A stretch of 64,000 bases of DNA from Streptomyces sp. NBC_01591 (lineage in GTDB: Bacteria > Actinomycetota > Actinomycetes > Streptomycetales > Streptomycetaceae), in NCBI RefSeq assembly GCF_035918155.1, contig NZ_CP109327.1:7564001-7628000 (forward strand). Reading direction: 5' to 3'. Positions 43,343 to 52,125 of the stretch are shown piece after piece (within the stretch, counting starts at the first letter, position 1; each line of letters starts with the position of its first letter). The notes under the pieces were generated by a model. It saw nothing but the letters and a program-made list of their open reading frames with translations, did no database searches and was not told the origin of the DNA. A program made the position numbers and the translations under genes.

Positions 43343-45181
43343 TCAGCCGGCCGAGTCAGGCGGCGTCAGAGGATCGACGCGTACGCGGTGGAGCCGGTCG
43401 CCCGTCCGCAGGACGAGTCCGTCGGTCACTGCCCGCGCCAGCCGCGCCCGGGCAGTGACCGCCTCCCGGCTGTCCGTGGCCAGCCAGGCGTGCAGGGCGG
43501 AGGCGTACGCGGCGGGGTCCGCGCCGGACACGTCTTCCGGATCGGCGTCGGGCACCGCCATCATCCGGAGCGGCTCCTCGCCACGTACCCGGACCACGCA
43601 CTCGGACGGGCCGGTCACATAGGCCGCCAGGGAGCAGCCCCGATGGCGGCGGAGCACCTCGGCGGTCCAGATCGACGGCGAGCCGAAGCGCGGATCGTCG
43701 GGTTCGCCGTCCCGGAAGATGACGTCGGCCAGCTCCAACCGGTCCACCTCGCGGGTGTCCTCGTGCACGGCGACGTGCAGTTCGCCGTCGGGATCCGAGC
43801 CGGCCCCCGGCCCCGTGCCCGCCCAGCGGCTGACCGCGACCTCTCCCGGCCCGAGCACCCGGGTCAGAACCCGCAACGGCACGGTGACCGTTCCGGCCTC
43901 GTACCCGGGCAGCGGGAGCGGCTCAAGCGAGGCAGGCCCGCCGGGCTCCGACACCCCCATCATCGAGTAGAAGAGCTTCCGGAGCCGGACCGCGGATTCG
44001 CCCGGCACGGAGGTGGTGAACTCGGCGGGGCCGGGCAACGGCCGGTGGCAGCGGATGACTTCATCGATCTGTGCCGCCAGGGACGCGTCGGGGTCGAGCC
44101 TCGGCGCCTCCCGCATGAACGCCGAGATCGGCGCGTCGGGGTCCAGGGCGTGGAGCGGCACGGCGCCCAGGAGCACCGGGGTGCCGAGGGCGGCCGCGTA
44201 ATAGGTGACGGATCCGTGGTCACCGATCACGGCATCGGCTGCCAGCAGGGCCTGCCGCCACCCCGTCAGCGGATCGATCAGCGCCATCCCGCCGCGCCGC
44301 GCGCGATCGAGCCAGGCACGGATCTGACCGGGGCCGTGCCCGTGCCAGATGTTGGGGTGCAGTACGGCCGCGAACCGGTACTCGTCCACGGGGAACTCGT
44401 CGGCGACCCGGTTCAGCAGGGCGGCGACGACATCGCCCCCGCCGCCGGACGGGCCCTCCCCGCCGTCACCGAAGAGCGATTCGGAGTTCCAGGTCGAGTT
44501 GAGCAGGACGAGCCGCTGACCCGGCCGGACCCCCAATGCGCGGCGGAAACGTTCGCGGTAGGGCCGTGCGGCGAGGATCCGGTCGTAGCAGGGATCCCCC
44601 GCGAGAACGGCGGTCGGCGCGGCCTCGGGGCAGGCGATGCGCAACCGTTCGTACTGTTCGGGGTGGGAGAGCACGAGGGCGTCCGCGATGGGAGTGCCCC
44701 GGGGCGACAGCAGCCACGGAGGCGCGAGCCCGAACACGGGCGCAGGCGCCGCAGCCCCCGCCCCCGATCCGGTGTCCGGTGTCCGGTGTCCGGTGTCCGG
44801 TGTCGCCAGCCTCTTAGTGTATCCAACACCGTGCGAGAGGATGGCCAACTTCCCGGAAAATACGTCCAGTTGACCGCCGAAGCTGGCGGAGACAACCAGG
44901 TCCACCTCCGTCTCGGCCGCCTGCTCCCACGGCAGCACCGGCACCCCCGTGTCGGCCAGCAATTCGGCAGTGCCGGCCGCGAACGCCGAGGAGCCCGTGC
45001 AGGTCACCAGCAGCTGGACCCGCAGGTCGTCATCGAACAGCGGCAGCACATCGAGCAGCCGCGTCGCGGCGGTCACGTTGTGCACGACGACCAGCACCCG
45101 CAGGCACTTCCCCCGGGTCGCCCACCGCGCCGCATCGTCCCCCACCGGCACCCGCACCCACCCGGCCCGCCTGAACTCCAT
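43343..45181 (-). CDS. CDP-glycerol glycerophosphotransferase-like protein
   Basis: A 612-residue protein with a GT-B-like two-domain core. Elements seen: 'LRVLVVVHNVTAATRLLDVL', 'LVLLNSTWNSESLFG', 'RFAAVLHPNIWHGHG', and 'AADAVIGDHGSVTYYAAALG', which resembles the nucleotide-binding end of glycerophosphotransferases and 2-epimerases. The C-terminal 220 residues are an unassigned extension. It may modify envelope polymers, fitting the GtrA gene upstream. An exact 7-bp tandem repeat lies within the coding sequence at 44769-44803. ATG 45181 was chosen with GAGGGG upstream; the frame is open to 45277. Confidence 0.55.
   Translation of the reverse strand: MEFRRAGWVRVPVGDDAARWATRGKCLRVLVVVHNVTAATRLLDVLPLFDDDLRVQLLVTCTGSSAFAAGTAELLADTGVPVLPWEQAAETEVDLVVSASFGGQLDVFSGKLAILSHGVGYTKRLATPDTGHRTPDTGSGAGAAAPAPVFGLAPPWLLSPRGTPIADALVLSHPEQYERLRIACPEAAPTAVLAGDPCYDRILAARPYRERFRRALGVRPGQRLVLLNSTWNSESLFGDGGEGPSGGGGDVVAALLNRVADEFPVDEYRFAAVLHPNIWHGHGPGQIRAWLDRARRGGMALIDPLTGWRQALLAADAVIGDHGSVTYYAAALGTPVLLGAVPLHALDPDAPISAFMREAPRLDPDASLAAQIDEVIRCHRPLPGPAEFTTSVPGESAVRLRKLFYSMMGVSEPGGPASLEPLPLPGYEAGTVTVPLRVLTRVLGPGEVAVSRWAGTGPGAGSDPDGELHVAVHEDTREVDRLELADVIFRDGEPDDPRFGSPSIWTAEVLRRHRGCSLAAYVTGPSECVVRVRGEEPLRMMAVPDADPEDVSGADPAAYASALHAWLATDSREAVTARARLARAVTDGLVLRTGDRLHRVRVDPLTPPDSAG
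44769..44803. repeat. five exact copies of a 7-bp tandem repeat inside a gene
   Basis: CCGGTGT is repeated five times without change. The unit is not a multiple of three, so the encoded peptide cycles through all frames (period seven residues, 'DTGHRTP'), and gain or loss of one unit would shift the reading frame about 125 codons into the gene. Confidence 0.95.
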
Positions 45182-45287
45182 CCGCACGCCCCTCGTCCGC
45201 TCCGGCCACCCGCCGGCTCCGTGCCGCCCACACGACCGGCCACGCCAGTCAACCAGCACGATCGCCGCGCCGATCACCGAGGGGGCG

Positions 45288-45791
45288 TCACACAGCCATC
45301 GCCACCGAGGTCTTGTTGAGCGCGTCCTCGTGCGAAGCGTTCCGGTTCCGAACCCGGCCCCGGCCCCGGTCCCGGTTCCCGAAGACGACGACCCGCAGCA
45401 ACACGAACCGTCCGACCCCCGCCAGAGCGGAAGCCGACAGATAGACCGTCTGCGCGATCAGGGGCGAGGGATCGGGTCGCACGGCGAACAGACAGAGCAG
45501 CGCCCCCGTGGTGAACGCATAGCTCACGGCGACCGTCACCCCCGACCGGAGGTGGACCCCCCACCCCTTGCGTTCGCTCTGGAAGGAGATCCGTCGGTGC
45601 AATTCGGTCGCGACGACCGTGGAGACGACGGTGACCAGCGCGTTCGCGACGGCCATCGGTATTCGCGCGCTGAGCAGCACGACCGCCGCGCTCGACGCCA
45701 GTCCGACCCCGCCACCACACACGACGAACCGTACGAAGGCCGCGACGAGAGGGCGAATGGCGCGCGTCTGCCGACGCGTTGGGGCGGTCAC
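45288..45791 (-). CDS. GtrA-family membrane protein
   Basis: A 167-residue protein with four hydrophobic segments typical of GtrA, a small membrane protein thought to help move lipid-linked sugars across the cytoplasmic membrane. Characteristic parts are 'FVRFVVCGGGVGLASSAAVV', 'ELHRRISFQSERKGW', with the usual basic motif, and 'SALAGVGRFVLLRVVVFG'. The GTG start is the only reasonable one. It lies upstream of the glycerophosphotransferase-like gene on the same strand (about 106 bp), so the two may make or export one envelope glycan. Confidence 0.85.
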   Translation of the reverse strand: MTAPTRRQTRAIRPLVAAFVRFVVCGGGVGLASSAAVVLLSARIPMAVANALVTVVSTVVATELHRRISFQSERKGWGVHLRSGVTVAVSYAFTTGALLCLFAVRPDPSPLIAQTVYLSASALAGVGRFVLLRVVVFGNRDRGRGRVRNRNASHEDALNKTSVAMAV

Positions 45792-46026
45792 TGGTGGGCC
45801 TCCGGGAAAGTGAGGGTGGGGAACGGTGATTCGATTCCACCCCAGAACCTACGGAGTCGGCGTCGTTCGAGCGACCCGATAAACCCCGACTTGAGTGGGG
45901 GACAACCCGGAAACAACCCTGGGCCGACCACGGGAGACGCGCTCTGTGACGTATACGGCCATAACTCTCGTGACGCCCAGGTAGGTTAAGGCCATAGCTT
46001 GATCACTTTCGCGTCCGGAGGTCTCC

Positions 46027-46851
46027 ATGAGTGAGCATCAGTCGTCCGTCACCCCTCCCGCCCAGCCGGTGTCGGACCGGATCGACACCACGAGGCCTCA
46101 TTCCGCCCGCTTCTGGAACTACTTCGTGGGCGGCAAGGACAACTACGAGGTCGACCGTGAGATCGGTGACCAGATCAAGACCTTCTTCCCGGGGCTCGTC
46201 GACGTGGCGGTGGCGGGGCGGCAGTTCCTGCGGCGTTCGGTGAGCCACCTCGTGGAGGAGCGGGGGGTACGGCAGTTCCTGGACATCGGGACAGGTCTGC
46301 CCACCGCGGACAACACCCACCAGGTGGCCCAGGACATCGCGCCCGAGTCGCGCATCGTGTATGTGGACAACGACCCGCTCGTGCTGACGCATGCCCGTGC
46401 GCTGCTGACCAGTTCGCCCGAGGGTGTCACCGATTACATCGACGCCGACCTCTACGATCCGGACGCCATCCTGGCCGAGGCGGCGAAGACACTCGACTTC
46501 GACCGGCCCGTGGCCCTGATGCTGCTCGGCATACTCGGTCACGCGGGCGACTTCGCCAAGGCCCGCGAGGTGGTCGGCCGACTGATGGCGGGGCTGCCGG
46601 TCGGCAGCTACCTCGTGATATACGACGGAACGCGTACCAGCGAGGGCATGATCGCCGCGGAGAAGGCGTACATCGAGAGCGGCGCGGTGCCGTACTACGT
46701 GCGCGAGCCGGACGAGATCGTCACGCTCTTCGACGGGCTGCGGATCCTCGACCCCGGCTTCGTCCGGCTCAGTGAGTGGATGCCCGACGCCGACAGCGCG
46801 ACCGTTCCCGCGGATGTGGACGCCTTCGGGGGGATCGGCGTCAAGGAGTGA
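46027..46851 (+). CDS. SAM-dependent methyltransferase (PF04672-like), copy 1
   Basis: A 274-residue methyltransferase of the actinobacterial family with the N-terminal 'DTTRPHSARFWNYFVGGKDN' signature. The SAM site is 'RQFLDIGTGLPTADNTHQ' (about 80-100) with the acidic strand 'RIVYVDNDPLVL'. Substrates of this very common Streptomyces family are unknown. Strong ribosome site CGGAGG before ATG. A similar gene follows in tandem 121 bp downstream. Upstream, GGCCATA occurs twice about 37 bases apart. Confidence 0.88.
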   Translation: MSEHQSSVTPPAQPVSDRIDTTRPHSARFWNYFVGGKDNYEVDREIGDQIKTFFPGLVDVAVAGRQFLRRSVSHLVEERGVRQFLDIGTGLPTADNTHQVAQDIAPESRIVYVDNDPLVLTHARALLTSSPEGVTDYIDADLYDPDAILAEAAKTLDFDRPVALMLLGILGHAGDFAKAREVVGRLMAGLPVGSYLVIYDGTRTSEGMIAAEKAYIESGAVPYYVREPDEIVTLFDGLRILDPGFVRLSEWMPDADSATVPADVDAFGGIGVKE

Positions 46852-46972
46852 AGCGCTCCCGAGCCTGATGCCTGTTGCGGGCCGCCGGGATCATGGATGC
46901 CCGCGCGGCCGGCCGGGCGATGCTGCAAGATGCTGAGGCAGGAAGCCGATCAGTACCAGGGGGGAGTGCCGT

Positions 46973-47806
46973 ATGACAGGGTACGGATCCGGTGCGGACC
47001 GCATCGACACCACCAGGCCGCATCCCGCGCGGGTGTACGACTGGTTCCTCGGCGGGAAGGACAACTATCCCGTCGACGAGGAGCTCGGCAGACAGATCGC
47101 CGGGCTCTCGCCGGACACGAAGCGCATCGCACGCCACAACCGGTGGTTCATGCACCGTGCGATGCGCTGGCTCACGGGGGAGGCGGGGATACGGCAGTTC
47201 CTCGATATCGGCTCCGGCATTCCCACCGAGCCCAACCTGCACCAGATCGTCCAGAGCGCGGCTCCCGACGCACGGGTCGTGTACGTGGACAACGACCCCA
47301 TCGTCCTGGCCCACGCCGAAGCACTGTTGAGCGGGACCGCCGAAGGAGTGACGGCGTACCTCGACGCCGATGTGCGGGAGCCGGAGAGGATCCTCGAACT
47401 CGCCGCCGACGTGATCGACTTCGACCGGCCCGTCGCGCTCTCCCTCATCGCTCTGCTGCACTTCGTCGGCGACGGCGGCGAGGGGGAGGGGAACCGCGAG
47501 GGGGCGTACGCCCTGGTGGAGCGGCTGGTGGAGCAGCTCCCTGCCGGGAGTTTTCTTGTGCTGTCACAGCTCACCGGTGACTTCGACCCAGAGAATGTGG
47601 AAAAGGGTGTGGCCTCGTACGCGGCGGGCGGTGTGACGCTCGTACCGAGATCGCATCGCGGTGTCAGCCGGTTCTTCGACGGGCTGGAAGTGATGGAGCC
47701 GGGCCTCGTCCAGGTCGTCGACTGGCATCCGGAGCTCAGCCTCGGCGGGCTTCCGGTGGAGACGCAGCCGGTGCCGATCTACGGTGCGGTCGCCCGCAAG
47801 CCGTAG
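46973..47806 (+). CDS. SAM-dependent methyltransferase (PF04672-like), copy 2
   Basis: A 277-residue relative of the preceding protein with the same landmarks: 'DTTRPHPARVYDWFLGGKDN', 'RQFLDIGSGIPTEPNLHQ' and 'RVVYVDNDPIVLAHAEAL'. Sequence divergence is substantial, so the duplication is old or the two were acquired separately. ATG after GGGGGGAG. A strong hairpin follows its stop. Function and substrate unknown; the pair may form a heteromer or act on different substrates. Confidence 0.88.
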   Translation: MTGYGSGADRIDTTRPHPARVYDWFLGGKDNYPVDEELGRQIAGLSPDTKRIARHNRWFMHRAMRWLTGEAGIRQFLDIGSGIPTEPNLHQIVQSAAPDARVVYVDNDPIVLAHAEALLSGTAEGVTAYLDADVREPERILELAADVIDFDRPVALSLIALLHFVGDGGEGEGNREGAYALVERLVEQLPAGSFLVLSQLTGDFDPENVEKGVASYAAGGVTLVPRSHRGVSRFFDGLEVMEPGLVQVVDWHPELSLGGLPVETQPVPIYGAVARKP

Positions 47807-47816
47807 CGGGGCGGGC

Positions 47817-47858
47817 GCAGGGGCCGAGGACCGTCCGGAGACGGCCCCCGGCCCCTGC
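47817..47858. terminator. strong 19-bp hairpin
   Basis: Arms 47817-47835 and 47840-47858 pair over 19 positions with two mismatches and a four-base loop. It lies 10 bp after the second methyltransferase and also near the end of the minus-strand fragment, so it probably works from both sides. Confidence 0.8.
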
Positions 47859-47875
47859 ACTGCCGGGGTCGTCGG

Positions 47876-48150
47876 CTACTTCCGCAGCTCGACCGTGAAG
47901 CCGCGCCCGGTGGAGACGGGCGGTGTCTTGATCTCCGTGATCCCGGTCGCGGGGTCGGTGAACCAGCCGGAACCGGCCGCGGCGAACTCCGCCGCCGAGT
48001 TCAGCCGGTGCAGGCGGCTGTGGTCCATGACGACCTGCGACGGTGCGTTCTTGCCGTGCACGGTGAGATCGTACGAACGGGCGGACACCTTGCCCTCGTA
48101 ACTGCCCACGCTCGCACCGATCTTGAAGGCAGCGCTACGGGCAGTGTTCG
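47876..48150 (-). pseudogene. glycoside hydrolase C-terminal fragment (GH31/DUF5110-like)
   Basis: About 90 codons end in a stop and read 'SAAFKIGASVGSYEGKVSAR' then 'SYDLTVHGK' and a small beta-rich end ('GWFTDPATGITEIKT'). The GSYxGK block resembles the C-terminal beta domain of GH31 enzymes. The catalytic part is gone; homology fades above 48150. No start is attached. The exact GH family is uncertain. Confidence 0.5.
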
Positions 48151-48350
48151 GTGGCGCTTCGCGGCCGGGTGTGGCGCATCCCCGCCCTTTTGATCAATCG
48201 TGATCAGAAATCGGGCCATCCGGATCGGAAAAGTGGCGAGAACGGTCGCGAATAGTGCCTGAAGGCTCACCGAATTTCCCTATAGTGAAGCCGCGTTGAT
48301 CAACCGACCACCGCAACGAGCGAAGCCTTCGTCACAGGAGATTCCGTACG
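48151..48350 (+). promoter_or_regulatory. leader of the P450 pair
   Basis: This 200-bp stretch precedes the P450 pair. A TATAGT-like -10 (within CCCTATAGTG at about 48277-48286) lies near its 3' end. The P450 start has a clear CAGGAG ribosome site. No operator palindrome was recognised. Confidence 0.35.
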
Positions 48351-49664
48351 ATGACGACGCCCGCATCCGCGGTGCCCGAACGCCCGTCCGTGTCCCCGGC
48401 GACCACCGCCGGACGCTGTCCGGCAGGTGCCGGTGTGTCCGCCGTGCCACTCAGCGGACCCGAGTTCCACACCGAACCCCATGCCGTCTACCGCGCCATG
48501 CGGAGCGAACACGGACCTGTCGTGCCCGTCGAGCTGCCCGGCGGGGTTCCGGCCTGGCTGGTCATCGGCTACCGCGAACTCCACCAGGTCACCAGCGACG
48601 GCGGGTTGTTCCCCAGGGACGTCGGGCTGTGGAACCAGTGGGGGAAAATCCCCGAGGACTGGCCGCTGTTACCGATGGTCGGCCGCCCGATGCCGTCCAT
48701 CTACTTCACCGCCGGGGCCGAGCACCGGCGTCACGCCGCGATGGTCGGGCAGGCGCTGGAGGAGGTCGAGCACTCCGAACTCCGCCGGGACTGCGAGGAG
48801 TTGGCCGATCGCCTAGTCGACGGGTTCTGTGACCGCGGCACGGCGGACCTGATCGCCGATTTCGCCATTCCGCTGCCGGTGCTCGTCCTTGCCCGGCTGG
48901 TCGGATTCCCCGATGCGGACGGGCCGCGGATCGCCGAGGTGCTCAGGGATCTGGCCGACGGCGGACCGGGCGCGCAGGAGGCCCATCTGCGGTTCGGCGA
49001 ACACATGCAGCGGCTGCTGGCGGCCCGGCGGGGCGCGCCCGGAAACGACGTGACCTCGCGCATGCTGGCGTACGCCGGGGAGTTCACCGACGAGGAGTAC
49101 GTACTCGACCTGATGGCCATCACGGCCGCGGGGCACCTCACCACCGCCGACTGGATCGGGAACTCGCTCCGGCTGATGCTCACCGACGACCAGTTCGCCG
49201 TCGCGCTCACCGGTGGCCGGCACAGCGTCGCCGAAGCCATGAACGAGGTGCTCTGGGAGGAAGGCCCGACGCAGATCCTCGCCGGTCGCTGGGCGGCCCG
49301 CGACACCCGGCTCGGAGGCCGGAGCATCCGTGCCGGGGACATGCTGCTGCTGGGCCTGGGCGCCGCCAACGCCGATCCGCACATCCGGCAGCACCTCTCG
49401 GCCTCGGGAGGACCGTCCGGCCAGCGCGGCAACAGCGCCCACCTGGCGTTCAGCCATGGCGAATACCGCTGCCCCTTCCCCGCGCAGGAGATCGCCGAAA
49501 TCATCGCCCGCACCGGGATCGAGGTGCTGCTCGACCGGCTCCCCGACCTGGAACTGTCCGTTCCCGTATCCGAGTTGGTCCGGCGGCAGTCCGCCTTCCT
49601 GCGGGGGATGACCGCATTGCCCGTCCGCTTCGCCCCCGTCCGTCCGACAGGAGCCCCGTCTTGA
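48351..49664 (+). CDS. cytochrome P450 lacking ExxR (CYP157-like)
   Basis: A 437-residue P450. The heme-binding loop is 'LAFSHGEYRCPFPAQEI', with the Cys ligand at about 369, and the I-helix reads 'AITAAGHLTTADW'. In the K-helix, where ExxR is nearly universal, it reads 'NEVLWEEGPTQ', so Trp replaces Arg. CYP157 proteins of Streptomyces are known to lack ExxR in this way and often precede a CYP154 gene. The downstream P450 starts on this stop (TTGA), so the two are coupled. No cvnA-D conservon genes precede it here. Electron partners are not encoded nearby. Confidence 0.85.
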   Translation: MTTPASAVPERPSVSPATTAGRCPAGAGVSAVPLSGPEFHTEPHAVYRAMRSEHGPVVPVELPGGVPAWLVIGYRELHQVTSDGGLFPRDVGLWNQWGKIPEDWPLLPMVGRPMPSIYFTAGAEHRRHAAMVGQALEEVEHSELRRDCEELADRLVDGFCDRGTADLIADFAIPLPVLVLARLVGFPDADGPRIAEVLRDLADGGPGAQEAHLRFGEHMQRLLAARRGAPGNDVTSRMLAYAGEFTDEEYVLDLMAITAAGHLTTADWIGNSLRLMLTDDQFAVALTGGRHSVAEAMNEVLWEEGPTQILAGRWAARDTRLGGRSIRAGDMLLLGLGAANADPHIRQHLSASGGPSGQRGNSAHLAFSHGEYRCPFPAQEIAEIIARTGIEVLLDRLPDLELSVPVSELVRRQSAFLRGMTALPVRFAPVRPTGAPS

Positions 49665-50923
49665 ACTGCCCGCACGCCGCCGCCCGGGAAGCCGCTTCGA
49701 GTGGCGGGGTCGTCGTCATCGACCCGCTGGTCCAGGACCTGGACGGAGAGACGGCATGCCTGCGTGACGCCGGTCCGCTCGCCAGGATCGAACTGCTCGG
49801 CGTCCCCGCTCTGACCGTCACCCGGCACGCCCTGGCCCGCCGACTGCTCGTCGATCCCCGCCTGGTCAAGGACATCGATGTCTGGGGGCTCTGGCAGAGC
49901 GGCGAGGTCACGTACGAGTGGCCACTGATCGGCATGATCGACGCCGGGCGTTCCATGTTCACCGTGGACGGTGCCGAGCACCGACGACTGCGTACCAAGA
50001 CCTCCCAGGCGCTCACGCCGCGTCGGCTGGAGGAAATACGCCCGGAGATCGAGAAGTTCACCGCGGAGTTACTCGATGCCCTCGCCGAACAGGGCGAGAG
50101 GAGCGAGAACGGTGTGGTCGACCTCAAGTCCGTGTTCGCCCAGCCGCTGCCGATGCGGGTCGTCGGCATGCTGATGGGCGTGGACGAGGCCGAGCACCCC
50201 ATGCTGATGAAGCGGTACAAGGCGTTCTTCTCCATGCTCACGCCGCATGAGGAACGCCTGGCGCTGCTCGCCGAGTTGGACGTGTTCTACGCCGCTCTCG
50301 TACGCGAGAAGACCGCGCATCCCACCGACGACCTCACCAGCGCGCTCATCCTTGCCGAGGAAGGCGGCGAACCCCTCACCGAGGAAGAGGTGGTGGGCAA
50401 TCTCAAGGCGATGGTGGCCGCCGGGCACGAGACCACCATCGGGCTGATCCTGAACGCCGTACGGGCCCTGCTCACCCACCCCGACCAGCTGAACAGGGTC
50501 CTCGACGGTGAGATCCCGTGGGATACGGTGATCGAGGAGACCCTGCGCTGGGACACCCCCACCACCCATCTGCTGATGCGGTTCGCCACGGAGGACATCC
50601 ACGTGGGCGACGACGTGATCGCGAAGGGCGAAGGAGTGGTGATCTCCTATCGCGCCATCGGCCGTGACATCGAGCAGCACGGGACGGACGCCGACGCCTT
50701 CGACATCACCCGGCCGACCCCGATCCGTCACATGACCTTCGGTCACGGCCCCCACATCTGCCCCGGAGCGGCACTCTCCCGCGTCGAGGCCGCCATCGCC
50801 CTGCCCGCACTGTTCGCGCGCTTCCCCCGGCTGCGGGCGGCCATCGCGGACGAGGAGGTCCGCAAGCTGCCGGTGATGACGCAGAACGACATGGAGGCCT
50901 TCCCGGTCCTGCTGCACGGCTGA
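49661..50923 (+). CDS. cytochrome P450 (CYP154-like)
   Basis: A 420-residue P450 with canonical motifs: I-helix 'MVAAGHETTIGL', K-helix 'IEETLRWDTP' (Glu and Arg kept) and heme loop 'FGHGPHICPGAALSRVEA' (Cys about 366). The TTG start overlaps the stop of the ExxR-less P450, so tight coupling is expected. CYP154 enzymes hydroxylate diverse small molecules such as steroids and macrolide-like compounds, but the substrate here cannot be told. Probably cytoplasmic and supplied by general ferredoxins. Confidence 0.88.
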   Translation: MNCPHAAAREAASSGGVVVIDPLVQDLDGETACLRDAGPLARIELLGVPALTVTRHALARRLLVDPRLVKDIDVWGLWQSGEVTYEWPLIGMIDAGRSMFTVDGAEHRRLRTKTSQALTPRRLEEIRPEIEKFTAELLDALAEQGERSENGVVDLKSVFAQPLPMRVVGMLMGVDEAEHPMLMKRYKAFFSMLTPHEERLALLAELDVFYAALVREKTAHPTDDLTSALILAEEGGEPLTEEEVVGNLKAMVAAGHETTIGLILNAVRALLTHPDQLNRVLDGEIPWDTVIEETLRWDTPTTHLLMRFATEDIHVGDDVIAKGEGVVISYRAIGRDIEQHGTDADAFDITRPTPIRHMTFGHGPHICPGAALSRVEAAIALPALFARFPRLRAAIADEEVRKLPVMTQNDMEAFPVLLHG

Positions 50924-51130
50924 GACCTGACCACCCGTCGGGCAACGTCGTCCGTGGGATACGGTTCTCGCAGGTCATGAGTTCCAGTGCACAGCCCCGG
51001 CTGACTGGACGGCACCCCGCTCCGCTGCGGGTGCTCCGGGTGACGACCGGCCCCGTACGCGGCGTATGGGGAACAGCGGACCATCGGGGCAGAGCACCTG
51101 GGGTCCATGACCTCGGGAAGGCGAAGAACC

Positions 51131-51538
51131 ATGCTCCCCCATCTCATCCAGAACGACGACTGCCCCAGCCACGGCCCCGGTCACCACGTGCACTGGATCC
51201 ATGCCAAGAAGTGCCACCAGGAGCCCGGCCAGGCCGTGGAGCTCCTGCTCACCTCCGGTGACGTCGGCGCCGACGGCTGGATCGAGCTGCGTCCCGCCTT
51301 CGACCACGCCGACGACCTGCCGAAGGTGTGGACGCATGCTCCGGCAGCCCTCACGGAACTGCTCACGGAGCACCGCGGACGTGTGTTCTGGCTGCCACGG
51401 TGGCACGCCCTGAAGCTGGTGGACTCGGCCGGCCGTGCGACTGCCCTGGTCAACGCCGGTTTCGAGGGCGGTCCGCTCTGCGCGACGACGGCTCCCGACC
51501 CGCGGCGGACCGCCGACGGGACGACCTACGGCCTGTAG
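51131..51538 (+). CDS. hypothetical protein
   Basis: A 135-residue soluble protein starting 'MLPHLIQNDDCPSHGPGHHV' with several His and Cys residues near the N-terminus and 'HRGRVFWLPRWHALKLVD' later. I do not recognise the family. Coding bias is good. An in-frame ATG at 51107 is the alternative start; 51131 was preferred for the GGGAAGGCGAAG tract before it. It is a single gene with the 19-bp interspersed repeat overlapping its end. Confidence 0.6.
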   Translation: MLPHLIQNDDCPSHGPGHHVHWIHAKKCHQEPGQAVELLLTSGDVGADGWIELRPAFDHADDLPKVWTHAPAALTELLTEHRGRVFWLPRWHALKLVDSAGRATALVNAGFEGGPLCATTAPDPRRTADGTTYGL

Positions 51539-51553
51539 GGCCTGTCCGGCGGA
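51535..51553. repeat. 19-bp interspersed repeat, copy 2
   Basis: GTAGGGCCTGTCCGGCGGA, identical to the reverse complement of 38972-38990. It begins within the stop codon region of the hypothetical gene, so both copies mark gene 3' ends. Confidence 0.7.
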
Positions 51554-51588
51554 CCTGCGGGGCGCGGCCTACGTTCCGTAGCCGCCCG

Positions 51589-52125
51589 TCAGCCCAGCGT
51601 GTCCGCCAGTGCGCGGTCCGCCGCGGCGCGCGACTCCTGCCACAGCGTGGTCACCGGCACCCACACATGGACTCCCTCGGGCATGCCTACGGTGGCCGCG
51701 CCGAAGGTGACACCCAGATGGGAGGGGTCTGCCGCCACGGACAGGCTGCCGACGACGTGGCCCTCGGCGGCCGCCGGGTCCGCGGTGCGTACGGCGGCGT
51801 AGGCCCGCTCGCCCGGGGACAGTACGTAGGGACCGCTCTCGGCGGGCGGTACGGTCTCGGCGGAGCCGTCGAGGCCCCTGAAGGTGATCGTGGGGATCCG
51901 GTCCATCATGCAGGCCCTGGCGCCGTTGTTGATGACGTCGATATGGGCGACGTTCCGCTGTCCGCCGGGTGCGGCGTGCACTTCGAGGGCCTTCTCCTGG
52001 CAGGTTCCGAGGCGGCTCGCGGTGCCGGCGGACGCGGCGTCGGCCGGTGCCGATGCCGCGGTGCCGGTCAGTGTCAGGGCGGCTGCGGCGGAGAGCGCGG
52101 CGGTGAGAGCGGAGCGGAGACGCAT
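51589..52125 (-). CDS. secreted DUF4232-like protein
   Basis: A 178-residue exported protein. A signal peptide ('RSALTAALSAAAALTLTGTA') is followed by a beta-rich domain with a Cys pair: 'LGTCQEKALEVHA' and 'NNGARACMMDRIPTITF'. This is the layout of DUF4232 proteins, common small secreted proteins of Streptomyces with unknown function. The start is at 52125, with GGGAGAA upstream. It overlaps the end of the upstream membrane-protein frame by about 50 bp. Confidence 0.75.
   Translation of the reverse strand: MRLRSALTAALSAAAALTLTGTAASAPADAASAGTASRLGTCQEKALEVHAAPGGQRNVAHIDVINNGARACMMDRIPTITFRGLDGSAETVPPAESGPYVLSPGERAYAAVRTADPAAAEGHVVGSLSVAADPSHLGVTFGAATVGMPEGVHVWVPVTTLWQESRAAADRALADTLG

Noticed and set aside
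44769..44803. CRISPR-like array
   Set aside because: The repeat is a 7-bp unit without spacers, so it is a simple tandem repeat. No other repeat-spacer pattern was seen in the window.
48151..48350. A conservon (cvnA-D) upstream of the P450 pair
   Set aside because: The upstream genes are methyltransferases and a hydrolase fragment; no histidine kinase-like, roadblock, DUF742 or GTPase gene is there.
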